Part shown: positions 8,184-16,188 of the stretch, one piece after another
Numbering within the stretch: position 1 is the stretch's first letter
Layout of the letters: each line of letters opens with the position of its first letter
Origin: Ardenticatenaceae bacterium
GTDB taxonomy: Bacteria > Chloroflexota > Anaerolineae > Promineifilales > Promineifilaceae
Assembly (NCBI GenBank): GCA_020634375.1
Contig: JACKBX010000003.1
Coordinates: 310,001-374,000 of the forward strand
Direction of reading: 5' to 3'
Length of the DNA: 64,000 nucleotides
Notes under the pieces: model-generated
Database searches by the model: none
The model's input: only the letters and a program-made list of their open reading frames with translations
Told to the model about the DNA's origin: nothing
Position numbers and translations under genes: made by a program

Positions 8184-8915
8184 TTAATAAATCATGTCAC
8201 CGGCGACGAAGGCTTTAGTGCGGGGATCGGTCGGGTTGTGAAAGAACATATCAGTGGCGGCGATTTCGACGATACGGCCGTCCAGCAGCAGGGCCACACG
8301 GTGCGCCAATCGTTTAGCCTGAAAAACATTGTGTGTCACCAACACCATTGTCGCCCCCGTGCCTTCATTGAGTTGGCGAATAATTTGCTCGATGATGCCG
8401 ATGTTGTACGGATCAAGGTTGGCGGTAGGTTCGTCAAGCAACAAGACGTCAGGTTGAAGGACGATGGCGCGGGCCAGGGCCACACGCTGTGCCTCGCCGC
8501 CAGAGAGGGTACGGGCACGCTGGCGAGCCATCTTTTGCAGCCCTACTTGTTGCAAAGCAGCATCTATCTGAACTTGCTCATTACGTCGTCCGCGCAAACG
8601 CAAGCCGTATTGGATGTTGGCTTCGACGCTGCGGTTGAGGAGGTACGGCCGTTGGAAAACGGTCGTCACTTTGCGGCGCAGCGACAAGGGCATGGGCTGG
8701 CTGGCGCTGAAGGGAGTGTTGTGGAATTGGATACGGCCGTTGCTCGGCGGTTCCAAAAAGTTGAGCAGGCGCAGCAGGGTACTTTTGCCTGCGCCGCTGG
8801 GGCCAACCAGCGCCAAAATCTCGCCCTGCTGGATCGTGAGGTGCGGGATTTGGAGGACGGAACGGCCGTTATACTGCTTGCGCACGTCGTCTAATTCGTA
8901 AAGAGGTTCAGTCAT
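8184..8915 (-). CDS. tupC: Tungstate/molybdate ABC transporter ATP-binding protein TupC
   Basis: 243 residues, a single ABC ATPase: Walker A GPSGAGKST, Q-loop VFQRPYLLNRSV, signature LSGGEAQR, Walker B VLLLDEPTANLDP and a switch histidine in LVTHNVFQA. It hydrolyses ATP at the inner face of the membrane to drive uptake through TupB. Its place between tupB and tupA, with short gaps, gives the substrate class; the sequence alone only says oxyanion or amino-acid type importer ATPase. It lacks a C-terminal TOBE domain, as usual for TupC and unlike ModC. Confidence 0.85.
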   Translation of the reverse strand: MTEPLYELDDVRKQYNGRSVLQIPHLTIQQGEILALVGPSGAGKSTLLRLLNFLEPPSNGRIQFHNTPFSASQPMPLSLRRKVTTVFQRPYLLNRSVEANIQYGLRLRGRRNEQVQIDAALQQVGLQKMARQRARTLSGGEAQRVALARAIVLQPDVLLLDEPTANLDPYNIGIIEQIIRQLNEGTGATMVLVTHNVFQAKRLAHRVALLLDGRIVEIAATDMFFHNPTDPRTKAFVAGDMIY

Positions 8916-8959
8916 TTGTTAGTGGTTTTCAAATTTGACAAATCTTACCGAGTTAAAAG

Positions 8960-9673
8960 CTAGTCATAAGTAGTGCGGCCTTGCAGTTGCAGCATGAGTA
9001 GATTTGCTAGAAACGATAGCCCCAGCAAAATGATGCCCAGAGCGATGGCGAGATCAAAGTTGCCTTTGCGCGTTTCCAGGACGATGGCGGTGGTGAGGAC
9101 GCGGGTTTTATGGTCAATGTTGCCGCCGACGAGCATCACCGCGCCCACTTCGGAAATGATGCCGCCAAATCCGGCGATGACGGAAACCAGCACGCCTACC
9201 CGCGCCTCGGTCAGCACGGCTAAGGTGGTCTGCCAGCGCGTGGCTCCCAGCGCCCGCACTTGTTGGCGAATGTTGGGGTCTACGCCCATGACGGCTGCCA
9301 TCGTAAACCCGGCAACTAACGGAAAGGCGATGATGGTTTGGGCGATAATCATCGCGCCAGGGGTAAAGAGGGCGGGGATGAGATCGCTTTCTAATCCACC
9401 CAAAGGGCCGCTGCGCGAGAGCAGCAAGTAAACAAAGAGGCCGATGACCACCGGCGGGAAGCCCATGCCGGTGTAGAGGAATACCATGAGCAGGGAACGG
9501 CCGTAAAACCGACTCAACCCCATCAACGCCCCTATCGGAATGCCGATGAGCGTACTGAGCACCAACGCCACCCCTGTGACACGCAGCGACAACTGCATGA
9601 CCTCCCACAGGGCAGGATCGTGGGCGAAGATGAGTTCGATGGCTTGTAGTAAGCCTTGCCAGAGTTGATTCAT
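8960..9673 (-). CDS. tupB: Tungstate/molybdate ABC transporter permease TupB
   Basis: 237 residues with five to six membrane helices and the ABC permease EAA-type loop (RALGATRWQTTLAVLTEARVG), which docks on the ATPase. It starts MNQLWQGLLQAIELIF and contains GMGFPPVVIGLFVYLLLSRSGPLG, characteristic of the TupB family. It is the first transporter gene of the tup set and is followed by tupC. Between it and the upstream regulator gene lies a strong 19 bp hairpin, so regulator and transporter may be partly uncoupled. Confidence 0.87.
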   Translation of the reverse strand: MNQLWQGLLQAIELIFAHDPALWEVMQLSLRVTGVALVLSTLIGIPIGALMGLSRFYGRSLLMVFLYTGMGFPPVVIGLFVYLLLSRSGPLGGLESDLIPALFTPGAMIIAQTIIAFPLVAGFTMAAVMGVDPNIRQQVRALGATRWQTTLAVLTEARVGVLVSVIAGFGGIISEVGAVMLVGGNIDHKTRVLTTAIVLETRKGNFDLAIALGIILLGLSFLANLLMLQLQGRTTYD

Positions 9674-9689
9674 AGTGAGCTTTTAGCTT

Positions 9690-9743
9690 TTAGCTCTTAG
9701 CCATTAGCAAGACAGCAGCTAAAAGCTAATGGCTAAGAGCTAA
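9690..9743. repeat. Perfect 19 bp inverted repeat between regulator gene and tupB
   Basis: TTAGCTCTTAGCCATTAGC at 9690-9708 is the exact reverse complement of 9725-9743, with a 16 nt loop. Flanking TTTTAGCTTTTAGC words extend the pattern. There is no T-run, so it may be an attenuator, a processing hairpin or a mobile palindrome rather than a classical terminator. Confidence 0.8.
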
Positions 9744-9748
9744 CGGCT

Positions 9749-10858
9749 TTATAGCCAGGTAACGATGCCGGTCGCGGTTGTGTCGTAGCCGCCGAGGGCG
9801 CTGACGGCTTCGTGAAAGGCGGGGCTGCGGAGAATGGCAAGTAGGATTTGTAACGCGGCCGTTTCCCACACATCTTCCGGTATCACCAGTTGGTACAGCT
9901 CTTGTGTGAGCGGCACAAAGTCCAGCCCGTAGGCGGCGGCGGCGGCGAAGATGCCCAGTCCGGCGGTGGCGCTGCCGTCTTGAATGGCCTGGGCAACGGC
10001 CGTATGCGTAGACATCTCCTGCTCATATCCGGCAATGGCAGATGGCGACACGCCTAAGGCCGCCAATTGTGCATCCAGCCAAACCCGCGTGCCGCTGCCC
10101 GCCTGCCGGTTTACCAAAATGACGCCCGTATTGGATAAATCAGCCAGCGAGTGCAATCCTTGCGGGTTGCCGGGGGGCACGATCAAACCCATTGAACGCT
10201 GCACCAAATTGACCAGGGCGACGCGCTGACCGGGCAGTACGCGGCGCACAAAGGGCACGTTGTACTGGTCGGTGGCGGCGTCCCATAAATGCACACCGGC
10301 TAAATCTGCTTCGCGGCGGGCGAGGGCCATGAGGCCGCCCAAACTGCCGTTGAAAGTGACGTGCAGCGGCACGGCGGAAGCCGCTTCGCTGAGATGGCGG
10401 GCCAGCAGATCAACGGTGAGGTCATGGCTGCCGGAGAAGCGGAGTTGGGTGTGGGGCACGGCCGTTTCCGCTGGCTGCGGCGTGTGTTGCAATACCTGCC
10501 AACGGGAAATGGCAACGGAAAGGGCGGACTGCGCCTGTGCCGGGCTGTGCCCGCTGCTCATCGCCTCCAGCAAAAATTGTTCGGCGCGGTTGATGAGGGT
10601 GGCCCAATGGAGGAACGGCCGTTCCTCTGGCAAAGGGTTCTCGCAAACGCGCGTGCCGCCGCCACGATGCCCCGTCACCAAGCCCTCATCGGCCAGCACA
10701 CTATAGGCGCGGCTGACCGTGCCCGGCGTACAGCCCCACTGCTGTGCCATTTCGCGCACCGAGGGCAGGCGGTCGCCCGACGATAACTCGCCAGAGGCAA
10801 TGCGCCGTCGCAAAGATTCTGCAATTTCCTGATAAAGATGGGAGGCTGATTGTTTCAT
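9749..10858 (-). CDS. GntR-type regulator with a PBP-like (molybdate-binding-type) sensor domain
   Basis: 369 residues. Residues 1-75 are a GntR winged helix (HLYQEIAESLRRRIASGELS, then DRLPSVREMAQQWGCTPGTV). The rest, from about residue 115, matches the PBP-like family often found with molybdate/tungstate genes, including NRQAGSGTRVWLDAQL, GYEQEMSTHTAVA and GLDFVPLTQELYQLVIP. It probably senses an oxyanion and controls the adjoining tup genes. An in-frame start 31 codons earlier exists, but I choose the ATG at 10858. It has AAAGG 7 nt upstream, and the inverted repeat and promoter described here lie directly before it, pointing to autoregulation. Confidence 0.82.
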   Translation of the reverse strand: MKQSASHLYQEIAESLRRRIASGELSSGDRLPSVREMAQQWGCTPGTVSRAYSVLADEGLVTGHRGGGTRVCENPLPEERPFLHWATLINRAEQFLLEAMSSGHSPAQAQSALSVAISRWQVLQHTPQPAETAVPHTQLRFSGSHDLTVDLLARHLSEAASAVPLHVTFNGSLGGLMALARREADLAGVHLWDAATDQYNVPFVRRVLPGQRVALVNLVQRSMGLIVPPGNPQGLHSLADLSNTGVILVNRQAGSGTRVWLDAQLAALGVSPSAIAGYEQEMSTHTAVAQAIQDGSATAGLGIFAAAAAYGLDFVPLTQELYQLVIPEDVWETAALQILLAILRSPAFHEAVSALGGYDTTATGIVTWL

Positions 10859-10885
10859 GATTGTACCTTTTGTATGGGCACAATC
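10859..10885 (-). promoter_or_regulatory. Candidate operator (GATTGT inverted repeat) of the GntR-PBP gene
   Basis: GATTGTACC at 10859-10867 pairs with GGCACAATC at 10877-10885 (8 of 9 bases). It overlaps the -10 box on one side and touches the start codon on the other, where a repressor would block both transcription and ribosome access. Length and symmetry suit a GntR dimer. Confidence 0.5.
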
Positions 10886-10911
10886 GTAACAAAAGAGGCT
10901 GGCGCAAGCAA
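10883..10911 (-). promoter_or_regulatory. Promoter of the GntR-PBP gene
   Basis: Minus-strand TTGCTT (10906-10911), 17 bp spacer, TACGAT (10883-10888), with a TG extension before the -10. The -10 overlaps the GATTGT inverted repeat. Confidence 0.5.
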
Positions 10912-10943
10912 AAAAAGAGCGCAGCCTGTATCCCAGACTGCGC
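10910..10943 (-). terminator. Intrinsic terminator of the nucleotide-sugar dehydrogenase gene
   Basis: Reading the minus strand, GCGCAGTCT pairs with AGGCTGCGC (one G-U pair, 7 nt loop) and is followed by TCTTTTTTT. It lies about 30 bp after the dehydrogenase stop and just before the next promoter. Confidence 0.8.
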
Positions 10944-10975
10944 CCCTTCACGTTTCACGTTTTACGTTTCACGCA

Positions 10976-12358
10976 TTATTTCCCTTTCAAAAACCCACCA
11001 CCAACCGGTAGGAAGTCAAACCCCTTCTCCACCAGTGTTTGGAAGTCGGGGATCATGCGACGGCCGTCAATGACCAGATACGGCGGCTTCACATTCGTAT
11101 CAATGGTGTGCGACAACCCGCGGAACTCTTCCCAATCCGTCGAAACATAGACCGCATCGCTGCCCGCAATCGCTTCTTTCGCCGAGCCAAAATACTTGAT
11201 GCGGCTGAACAGATGATTATTTTCCGGGTTAAACCAGTAGCTTTGCGCCGCTTCCTCTGCCAACGGATCGTAAGCGCGAATTTCGGCAACACCTTTGGCG
11301 AGCAAAGCTTCTACCACTTTGAGCGCAGCAGAATCACGCATATCGTTGGTGCGCTTTTTGAAGGCCAACCCCAACAAAGCGACCTTTTTCTGGTTAAAAT
11401 TGAAACCCGCTTCATGCACAGCACGATCAATCAAATACGTCTTCTGATATTCATTGATGTTGTACACCGCTTGCAGCAAATCTGTGCGCCGACCAGCCTG
11501 ATTGAGCTGGTAAATCATGGATTGGATGTCTTTGCCAAAACAGCTACCGCCTGCGCCATTGCTGACGTAGGAACCCCAGGTGCTGATACGCGAGTCAGAA
11601 GTGACGCCAATTTTGAGGTCTTCCATGCGAATGTTGGGGAAAGTTTCGGCAAGGCGTGCGCCCACGCCATTCCAGTAAGAAATGTAGGTGAGCAGCAGGT
11701 TGTTGGCGACGTATTTGATGGATTCGGCCGTTTCTGGCGTCGTTTCCAGGTAGCGGATGCGCACGTGATTGACAAATTGAGCATAGATGCGGCGGATAAT
11801 CTGGAAATCCTCTTCCGTATCCGCGCCAATCGCCAGTCGATCAGGTTTGCGCGACCCTTCAATCGCATTGCCTTGCGCCAAGAACTCTGGGTTAGAGGCC
11901 ACGCCAAAGTTTTCAACACCGTGTTCTTTCATCACATTTTCTAGCAATCGGGCAGTCCCAATCGGTACGGTGCTTTTGTTAACCAGCACCACGCGCTTTT
12001 TGTCTGTGCGTTTTGCCAGCAGTCCCGCAACCGTATGCGCCGCATTCAGATAGTAGCTCAAGTCGGTAGAGCCATCGCGCTTGGGTGGCGTATTCAAGCA
12101 GAAGAAGAACAAATCCGTGCCATCAACCAGATCAGTAATGTCGCTGGTGAAGAAGAGATAACGGTCTTTGGTCTCTTGAATGGCGGAAACGAGTCCGGGT
12201 TCGTTCACATAACGCTCGATTTGTTCTGCTTCACCGGATTGGTAAGCGGCGATGCGCGTTTTGTCAATATCATAGGCATGTACTTCGTGGCCGTATTCGG
12301 CCAGAACGGCCGCGTGGGGTAGTCCCACAAAGCCTGTTCCCACAACGATAATCTTCAT
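10976..12358 (-). CDS. ugd: Nucleotide-sugar (UDP-glucose-type) dehydrogenase
   Basis: 460 residues. It oxidises a UDP-sugar twice with NAD to the uronic acid, a precursor for surface polysaccharide. N-terminal Rossmann motif GTGFVGLPHAAVLAEYGHEV, central ASNPEFLAQGNAIEG, and the catalytic-cysteine loop GAGGSCFGKDI (Cys near residue 272). The C-terminal domain has LLGLAFKKRTNDMRDSAAL. All landmarks of the UDP-glucose/GDP-mannose dehydrogenase family are present at the usual length. The exact sugar (UDP-Glc, UDP-GlcNAc or ManNAc) is not decided. GGAGA lies about 10 nt before the ATG; a terminator follows the stop. Neighbouring genes (FAD oxidoreductase, LPG-synthase-like protein) suggest envelope glycan or glycolipid work. 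Confidence 0.88.
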   Translation of the reverse strand: MKIIVVGTGFVGLPHAAVLAEYGHEVHAYDIDKTRIAAYQSGEAEQIERYVNEPGLVSAIQETKDRYLFFTSDITDLVDGTDLFFFCLNTPPKRDGSTDLSYYLNAAHTVAGLLAKRTDKKRVVLVNKSTVPIGTARLLENVMKEHGVENFGVASNPEFLAQGNAIEGSRKPDRLAIGADTEEDFQIIRRIYAQFVNHVRIRYLETTPETAESIKYVANNLLLTYISYWNGVGARLAETFPNIRMEDLKIGVTSDSRISTWGSYVSNGAGGSCFGKDIQSMIYQLNQAGRRTDLLQAVYNINEYQKTYLIDRAVHEAGFNFNQKKVALLGLAFKKRTNDMRDSAALKVVEALLAKGVAEIRAYDPLAEEAAQSYWFNPENNHLFSRIKYFGSAKEAIAGSDAVYVSTDWEEFRGLSHTIDTNVKPPYLVIDGRRMIPDFQTLVEKGFDFLPVGGGFLKGK

Positions 12359-12427
12359 GTTGTAATCTCCTTAAAAATGGTCAATGGTCAATTGCTAATA
12401 GCCAATTGTCAATGACGGGGATAGATG

Positions 12428-12480
12428 GGAGTGGAAGCTTTAGCCGGTGCGTGCAGGGTTCCGGCTAAAGCCTCTACTCC
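12428..12480. repeat. REP-like palindromic element (GGCTTTAGCC type)
   Basis: GCTTTAGCCGG at 12437-12447 pairs perfectly with 12461-12471, with outer GGAGT/ACTCC arms. It sits in the 273 bp gap between the dehydrogenase and the FAD oxidoreductase. Similar GGCTTTAGCC palindromes are common dispersed elements in environmental bacteria. Only this copy was noticed here. Confidence 0.6.
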
Positions 12481-12631
12481 AGATAAGACTTATTTGCTTG
12501 AAAATGTAAAAGTGACACTTACTTTACCACGTTGCAGAGTAGCGCAACCATCTTACAAAGGTACTTAAAACCGACGAATGGTGAACGGTAATGAGTAAAC
12601 AGTATTCAGTAAGACAGTAGATAGTAATCGG

Positions 12632-13939
12632 TTACTGACCACTGATTACTGAAGCAGCGCGACGGCCGATTTCTACGGCGAAATTGGTGCCGCGATCCCA
12701 GGGGTAGACCTGGCTCATGCTGGCAAAATACAGCCCCGGCAGCGGTGTGCGGATGTCGGGGATGTTTTGCGAGTGATTGACAAGCGGCACAGGCTGGGCA
12801 TAGGGAGCGCGGAACAGCCAGCTTTTGCGCACCCAATCGCGGCGGAAGTTGGGGTTGATTTTGGGCAGCGCGGCGAGAAATAGCTCTTCGATTTCCGCCT
12901 GACTCATGCTGAAATAGGCGTGGTCTGTTTTGATGTAATCGCCGCAGTAGATGATGTGGTCGCCACCGTAGTGCGCTTTGTCAATGTAGTTGGTGTGTTC
13001 CACCAGGGCGAGGAAGGGGATGTCCGTCTGGGTTTTGTCGGGGGTGTCGGCGGGCAGGTTGAGCCAGTAGGTGTGGCTGTCAGCCATGAGCGGCTGCTTG
13101 AGAGCCAGCACCAGCACCACCGCGCCCATGCTGTTGAGCTGCTGCAAGCCGCTGAGGTAGTCGGGCGACAGGTCGGGGGCGAGGCGGCTGAGGAGATGCG
13201 GCGAACTGGTGAAAAGTACGCGGTCGAAGGTTTCTGCGGCTGCCCCCTTTACCTGGATTTGCAAGCCGTCAGGGATGGGTTGGATGCGCTCGACGGGGGC
13301 GTTGAGGTGGGTTTGTGCGCCATGGGATTCAACGGCCGTCGTCAACACATCCACAAAAAATTGAAAGCCACCCTCGAAATAGCCCAGGCTGAAACTGCGC
13401 ACGTACAGCCGTGCCCACAGCCAGGCCATGTTCACCTTGTCGTAGTAATCGCCAAACTTGCCGATGAGCAGCGGTTTCCAGGAGATGTCGTGGATTTTTT
13501 GCCCGTACCAGCGGCGTGTCCAGGTAACGGCCGTTTCCTTCTCCAAATGCCGCCAAAACTTGGTGTAGCGCAGGAACGCGCCCACCACGCCAAAGCGGAA
13601 AAAGTCCCACAGGTTGTAATCGGGGAACTTCAGCCAATCCAGGGGATTGCTAAACGGGTAAATTTTGCCTTTGTGCCAGATGGAGGTGCGCGGCGTGGGG
13701 AAAAAGACCTTGTCGCGGATACCCAACTCCTCCACCAGCCCCAAAATGGCGCTGTCTGATTGGAAGAGGTGATGATAGAAATGTTCCAGATACCAGTCCC
13801 AATTGTCGTCAATGAAGCCCGCCGCCAGGCCACCGGTGTGGTCGCTGGCTTCGAAAATGGTCACGTCGTGTCCGGCTTTGCGTAAATCGTATGCGGCCGT
13901 TAGCCCGGTGAGGCCGCCGCCAATGATGGCAATGTGCAT
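12632..13939 (-). CDS. FAD-dependent amine-oxidase-type oxidoreductase
   Basis: 435 residues. The N-terminus IAIIGGGLTGLTAAYDLRKAGHDVTIFEASDHTGGLA is a dinucleotide-binding GxGxxG fold with the acidic ribose-binding residue. The C-terminal PLPGLYFASMSQVYPWDRGTNFAVEIGRRAA is the second FAD-contact segment of the amine oxidase/protoporphyrinogen oxidase superfamily. The middle resembles UDP-galactopyranose-mutase-like and desaturase-like relatives (WDWYLEHFYHHLFQSD). These proteins often neighbour polysaccharide and glycolipid genes. The substrate is not known. It lies 28 bp upstream of no further minus gene except across the REP-bearing gap to the dehydrogenase, so operon membership is uncertain. 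Confidence 0.75.
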   Translation of the reverse strand: MHIAIIGGGLTGLTAAYDLRKAGHDVTIFEASDHTGGLAAGFIDDNWDWYLEHFYHHLFQSDSAILGLVEELGIRDKVFFPTPRTSIWHKGKIYPFSNPLDWLKFPDYNLWDFFRFGVVGAFLRYTKFWRHLEKETAVTWTRRWYGQKIHDISWKPLLIGKFGDYYDKVNMAWLWARLYVRSFSLGYFEGGFQFFVDVLTTAVESHGAQTHLNAPVERIQPIPDGLQIQVKGAAAETFDRVLFTSSPHLLSRLAPDLSPDYLSGLQQLNSMGAVVLVLALKQPLMADSHTYWLNLPADTPDKTQTDIPFLALVEHTNYIDKAHYGGDHIIYCGDYIKTDHAYFSMSQAEIEELFLAALPKINPNFRRDWVRKSWLFRAPYAQPVPLVNHSQNIPDIRTPLPGLYFASMSQVYPWDRGTNFAVEIGRRAASVISGQ

Positions 13940-13967
13940 AAATAATGATCCTTCTGCTAACTGATTG

Positions 13968-14981
13968 TCATTTGAATACGACAGATTCGGCTAAACGCAA
14001 AAGAGGTTCTAACATGGGATCAGGTTCTCCAGCGATCAGGCCATCTCTAAGCTCCTGTGCAATCTCGCTCATGCGTTGATCATACGCATCACGGTTGGCC
14101 TCATCACATACAGTCCCCGTTTCGCCCTCTCGTGCGTCCAAAATATCAAACAATTCCCCGCGACGCTCCTGACTTAAAGCGTTCATGGTGAAAATAAAAC
14201 CATTGATAAAATCGTTAAATGGGATGTTAAGAGCAACAACTACCATCGCGTCATAACCAGAATACTCACTACAAATCATGGCGGCATCGGGCAAATAAAC
14301 GAGAAAAACAACATTGTGTGTGATTGTTTCACAAATGAGATTTAGCTCTTTGTAAGGCCAAGTACAGATAGAGCCTCCTGCGGAGGATGTGGTAAAACCT
14401 GTAAAATCTGTGAGGATTTTGCCTCTACTCTCAACGAAGTCACGGCTTCTGCCCCCAGCTAGCACAGGCCCATTATCAAAGGAATACTCATAAGCGTAAC
14501 CGGCTTCTCCGCCTTCCCGAAGGCGGCTGGTCAGCTCTCCCCACTGGCTAGGATATTCAAACTCAATTCCCAAAACCAGGTCTTCACAATGCGTATACTC
14601 GTCTCCTTCCTGGCAAATTAATGCAACTTCTGGCGTAACAAACGGGCGGGGTGTGTCGGACGGCCGTACAAATGGAGTCAATTGCACTTCGGGGGCTAAC
14701 GAATAGGCTTCCAATTGACGCAAAGAGGTGCGAGTAACGGTTGCTAAAGGTGTGCTGGGTGCGGGAGTTCTGGTTACTGGGTTGAGCGCCATCGCTGTCG
14801 CTGTCAATGTGGGGGCGGAATTAATTTGAGCAACACCTTCTATTGTTAGCGTCGCAAGAGAACCGTTGTCATCCGCTGAATCCTTCACAGCATTTTGCTG
14901 ACTACGCCAGAAAATGGTTAACGTCAGGAGAAGAAATATGATCAGCGCTAAAAAAATATATCTGCGATTGATGTGGTTCAT
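13968..14981 (-). CDS. Membrane-anchored protein of unknown function with Thr/Pro-rich linker
   Basis: 337 residues. One N-terminal membrane segment (IFLALIIFLLLTLTIFW, residues 9-25) is followed by a Thr/Pro-rich linker (about 50-120). The outer domain begins LICQEGDEYTHCEDLVLGIEFEYPSQWGEL and has several cysteines that could form disulfides. The GIEFEYPSQW stretch recalls PsbP-like lipoproteins common in Chloroflexota, but the similarity is short. The frame extends 43 codons upstream into the preceding gene. The ATG at 14981 (GAGAAGAAA just before it, 20 nt after the previous stop) is the better start. It carries a single ACGGCCGT palindrome. Confidence 0.6.
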   Translation of the reverse strand: MNHINRRYIFLALIIFLLLTLTIFWRSQQNAVKDSADDNGSLATLTIEGVAQINSAPTLTATAMALNPVTRTPAPSTPLATVTRTSLRQLEAYSLAPEVQLTPFVRPSDTPRPFVTPEVALICQEGDEYTHCEDLVLGIEFEYPSQWGELTSRLREGGEAGYAYEYSFDNGPVLAGGRSRDFVESRGKILTDFTGFTTSSAGGSICTWPYKELNLICETITHNVVFLVYLPDAAMICSEYSGYDAMVVVALNIPFNDFINGFIFTMNALSQERRGELFDILDAREGETGTVCDEANRDAYDQRMSEIAQELRDGLIAGEPDPMLEPLLRLAESVVFK

Positions 14982-15001
14982 TTTCTTCTCAAGCGCGTTT
15001 T

Positions 15002-16012
15002 TCACGATGATGTTTCTCCGCCAGCAGCCAACGCCGCCTTGCCAAAGTCTGACCAGCCCAGCCCTTCGCGCAGCATGTAGTAGGCGCCGAGGGCGGTGAT
15101 GGGGAACCACAGCGCGGCGTGCAAAATCAGGGTGTAGGCGGCGGCAATGTTGTCGGGAATGCCGTACAGTTTCAGCACCTCAATGCCCGGCTCGTCGAAG
15201 GTGCCCACGTAGCCGGGGGCGGAGGGCAGCGTCGTTGCCAGATTGACGACGCCGTTCATGAGCATGAGGGCGAAGAAGCTGACCTGAAAATCGAAGGCGT
15301 GCATGACGAACCAGTATTTGACCGTTTCCAGCAGCCAGATGACGACGGAGGTGAGAAAAATCATGAGGACGTTGCGGAAGTGGCGCAGCGATTCCAGCCC
15401 TTCGAGGAAGCGCTGGAGGAAATCGAGCAACGGCCGTGCCACCCTCTCCGGCAGCAACCTGTCACTAAACCACTGGGCCAGCCGGTAAAACTGGTCGGGG
15501 AAGGCCGCCAGGCCAAAGAAGATGACGAGGGCGGCAAAGAAGGCGATGCTGGCAAAGATGACGATAGCGCGGATACGGCCGTTATCACCCGGAATGGGCG
15601 CAAAGGGCAGCGCGGCAAAGACAAAAACCAGCATCACCAGCCCATCAAACACGCGCTCCACAATCACCGTTGCCAGGCTGGCGCTGATGGAGACATCCTC
15701 GCGGCGGCGCAGCACGTAGGAGCGCAGTAGTTCCCCGGCGCGGAAGGGGTAGACGTTGTTGCCCATGTAGCCAATGACCACCACCGGAAAAAGGCGACGC
15801 AAGGGGATGTGTTTCAGGGGGCGCAGCATGTAATCCCAACGCCAGGTACGCGCCCACACGGCCACAAAGTAAACGGCCACGCTGGGGATGAGCCAGATGT
15901 AGTTGGCCGAGCGCATGTGTGCCCACACTTCATCTAATTTGAGGCCGCGCAAGGCCATCGCCACAAAGAGGAGGCTGATTGCCAAACCCAGCCAGAGTTG
16001 CCATCGTTTCAA
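15002..16012 (-). CDS. LPG-synthase-type (UPF0104/YbhN-like) integral membrane protein
   Basis: 336 residues with about eight membrane helices: MKRWQLWLGLAISLLFVAMAL, ... FPVVVIGYMGNNVYPFRAGEL ..., VIVERVFDGLVMLVFVFAAL, and LPSAPGYVGTFDEPGI near the C-terminus. The R-GE-R and P-s-PGyvGtfe motifs are typical of the lysylphosphatidylglycerol-synthetase membrane domain family, which also includes proteins moving or modifying lipid-linked sugars in archaea and bacteria. The soluble aminoacyl-transferase domain is absent, so a flippase-like or glycolipid role is more likely than lysinylation. It is followed 20 nt later by the anchored unknown protein. Confidence 0.8.
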   Translation of the reverse strand: MKRWQLWLGLAISLLFVAMALRGLKLDEVWAHMRSANYIWLIPSVAVYFVAVWARTWRWDYMLRPLKHIPLRRLFPVVVIGYMGNNVYPFRAGELLRSYVLRRREDVSISASLATVIVERVFDGLVMLVFVFAALPFAPIPGDNGRIRAIVIFASIAFFAALVIFFGLAAFPDQFYRLAQWFSDRLLPERVARPLLDFLQRFLEGLESLRHFRNVLMIFLTSVVIWLLETVKYWFVMHAFDFQVSFFALMLMNGVVNLATTLPSAPGYVGTFDEPGIEVLKLYGIPDNIAAAYTLILHAALWFPITALGAYYMLREGLGWSDFGKAALAAGGETSS

Positions 16013-16026
16013 TGTTAAGTCCTTTT

Positions 16027-16141
16027 GGAGATTAGAGATTAGAGATTTAACCGCAAAGAACGCAAAGAGCGCGAAGTTTTTCTCTTATCTTTGCACCCTT
16101 GGCGGTTAGTAGTTATGCCCAATCTCTAATCTCCAATCTCT
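16027..16141. repeat. Nested intergenic inverted repeat (two word families)
   Basis: Outer arms GGAGATTAGAGATT and AATCTCTAATCTCC are exact complements. Inside them AACCGCAAAG...AAAGAGCGC faces TCTTATCTTTGC...GGCGGTTA. The inner words match the hairpin at 23052-23122. It lies between the phosphotransferase and the LPG-synthase-like gene (176 bp gap). Confidence 0.65.
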
Positions 16142-16188
16142 TTTTTGTACACGGCCGTAACCGCAAACGCACAATTGTACAGGTTTGG

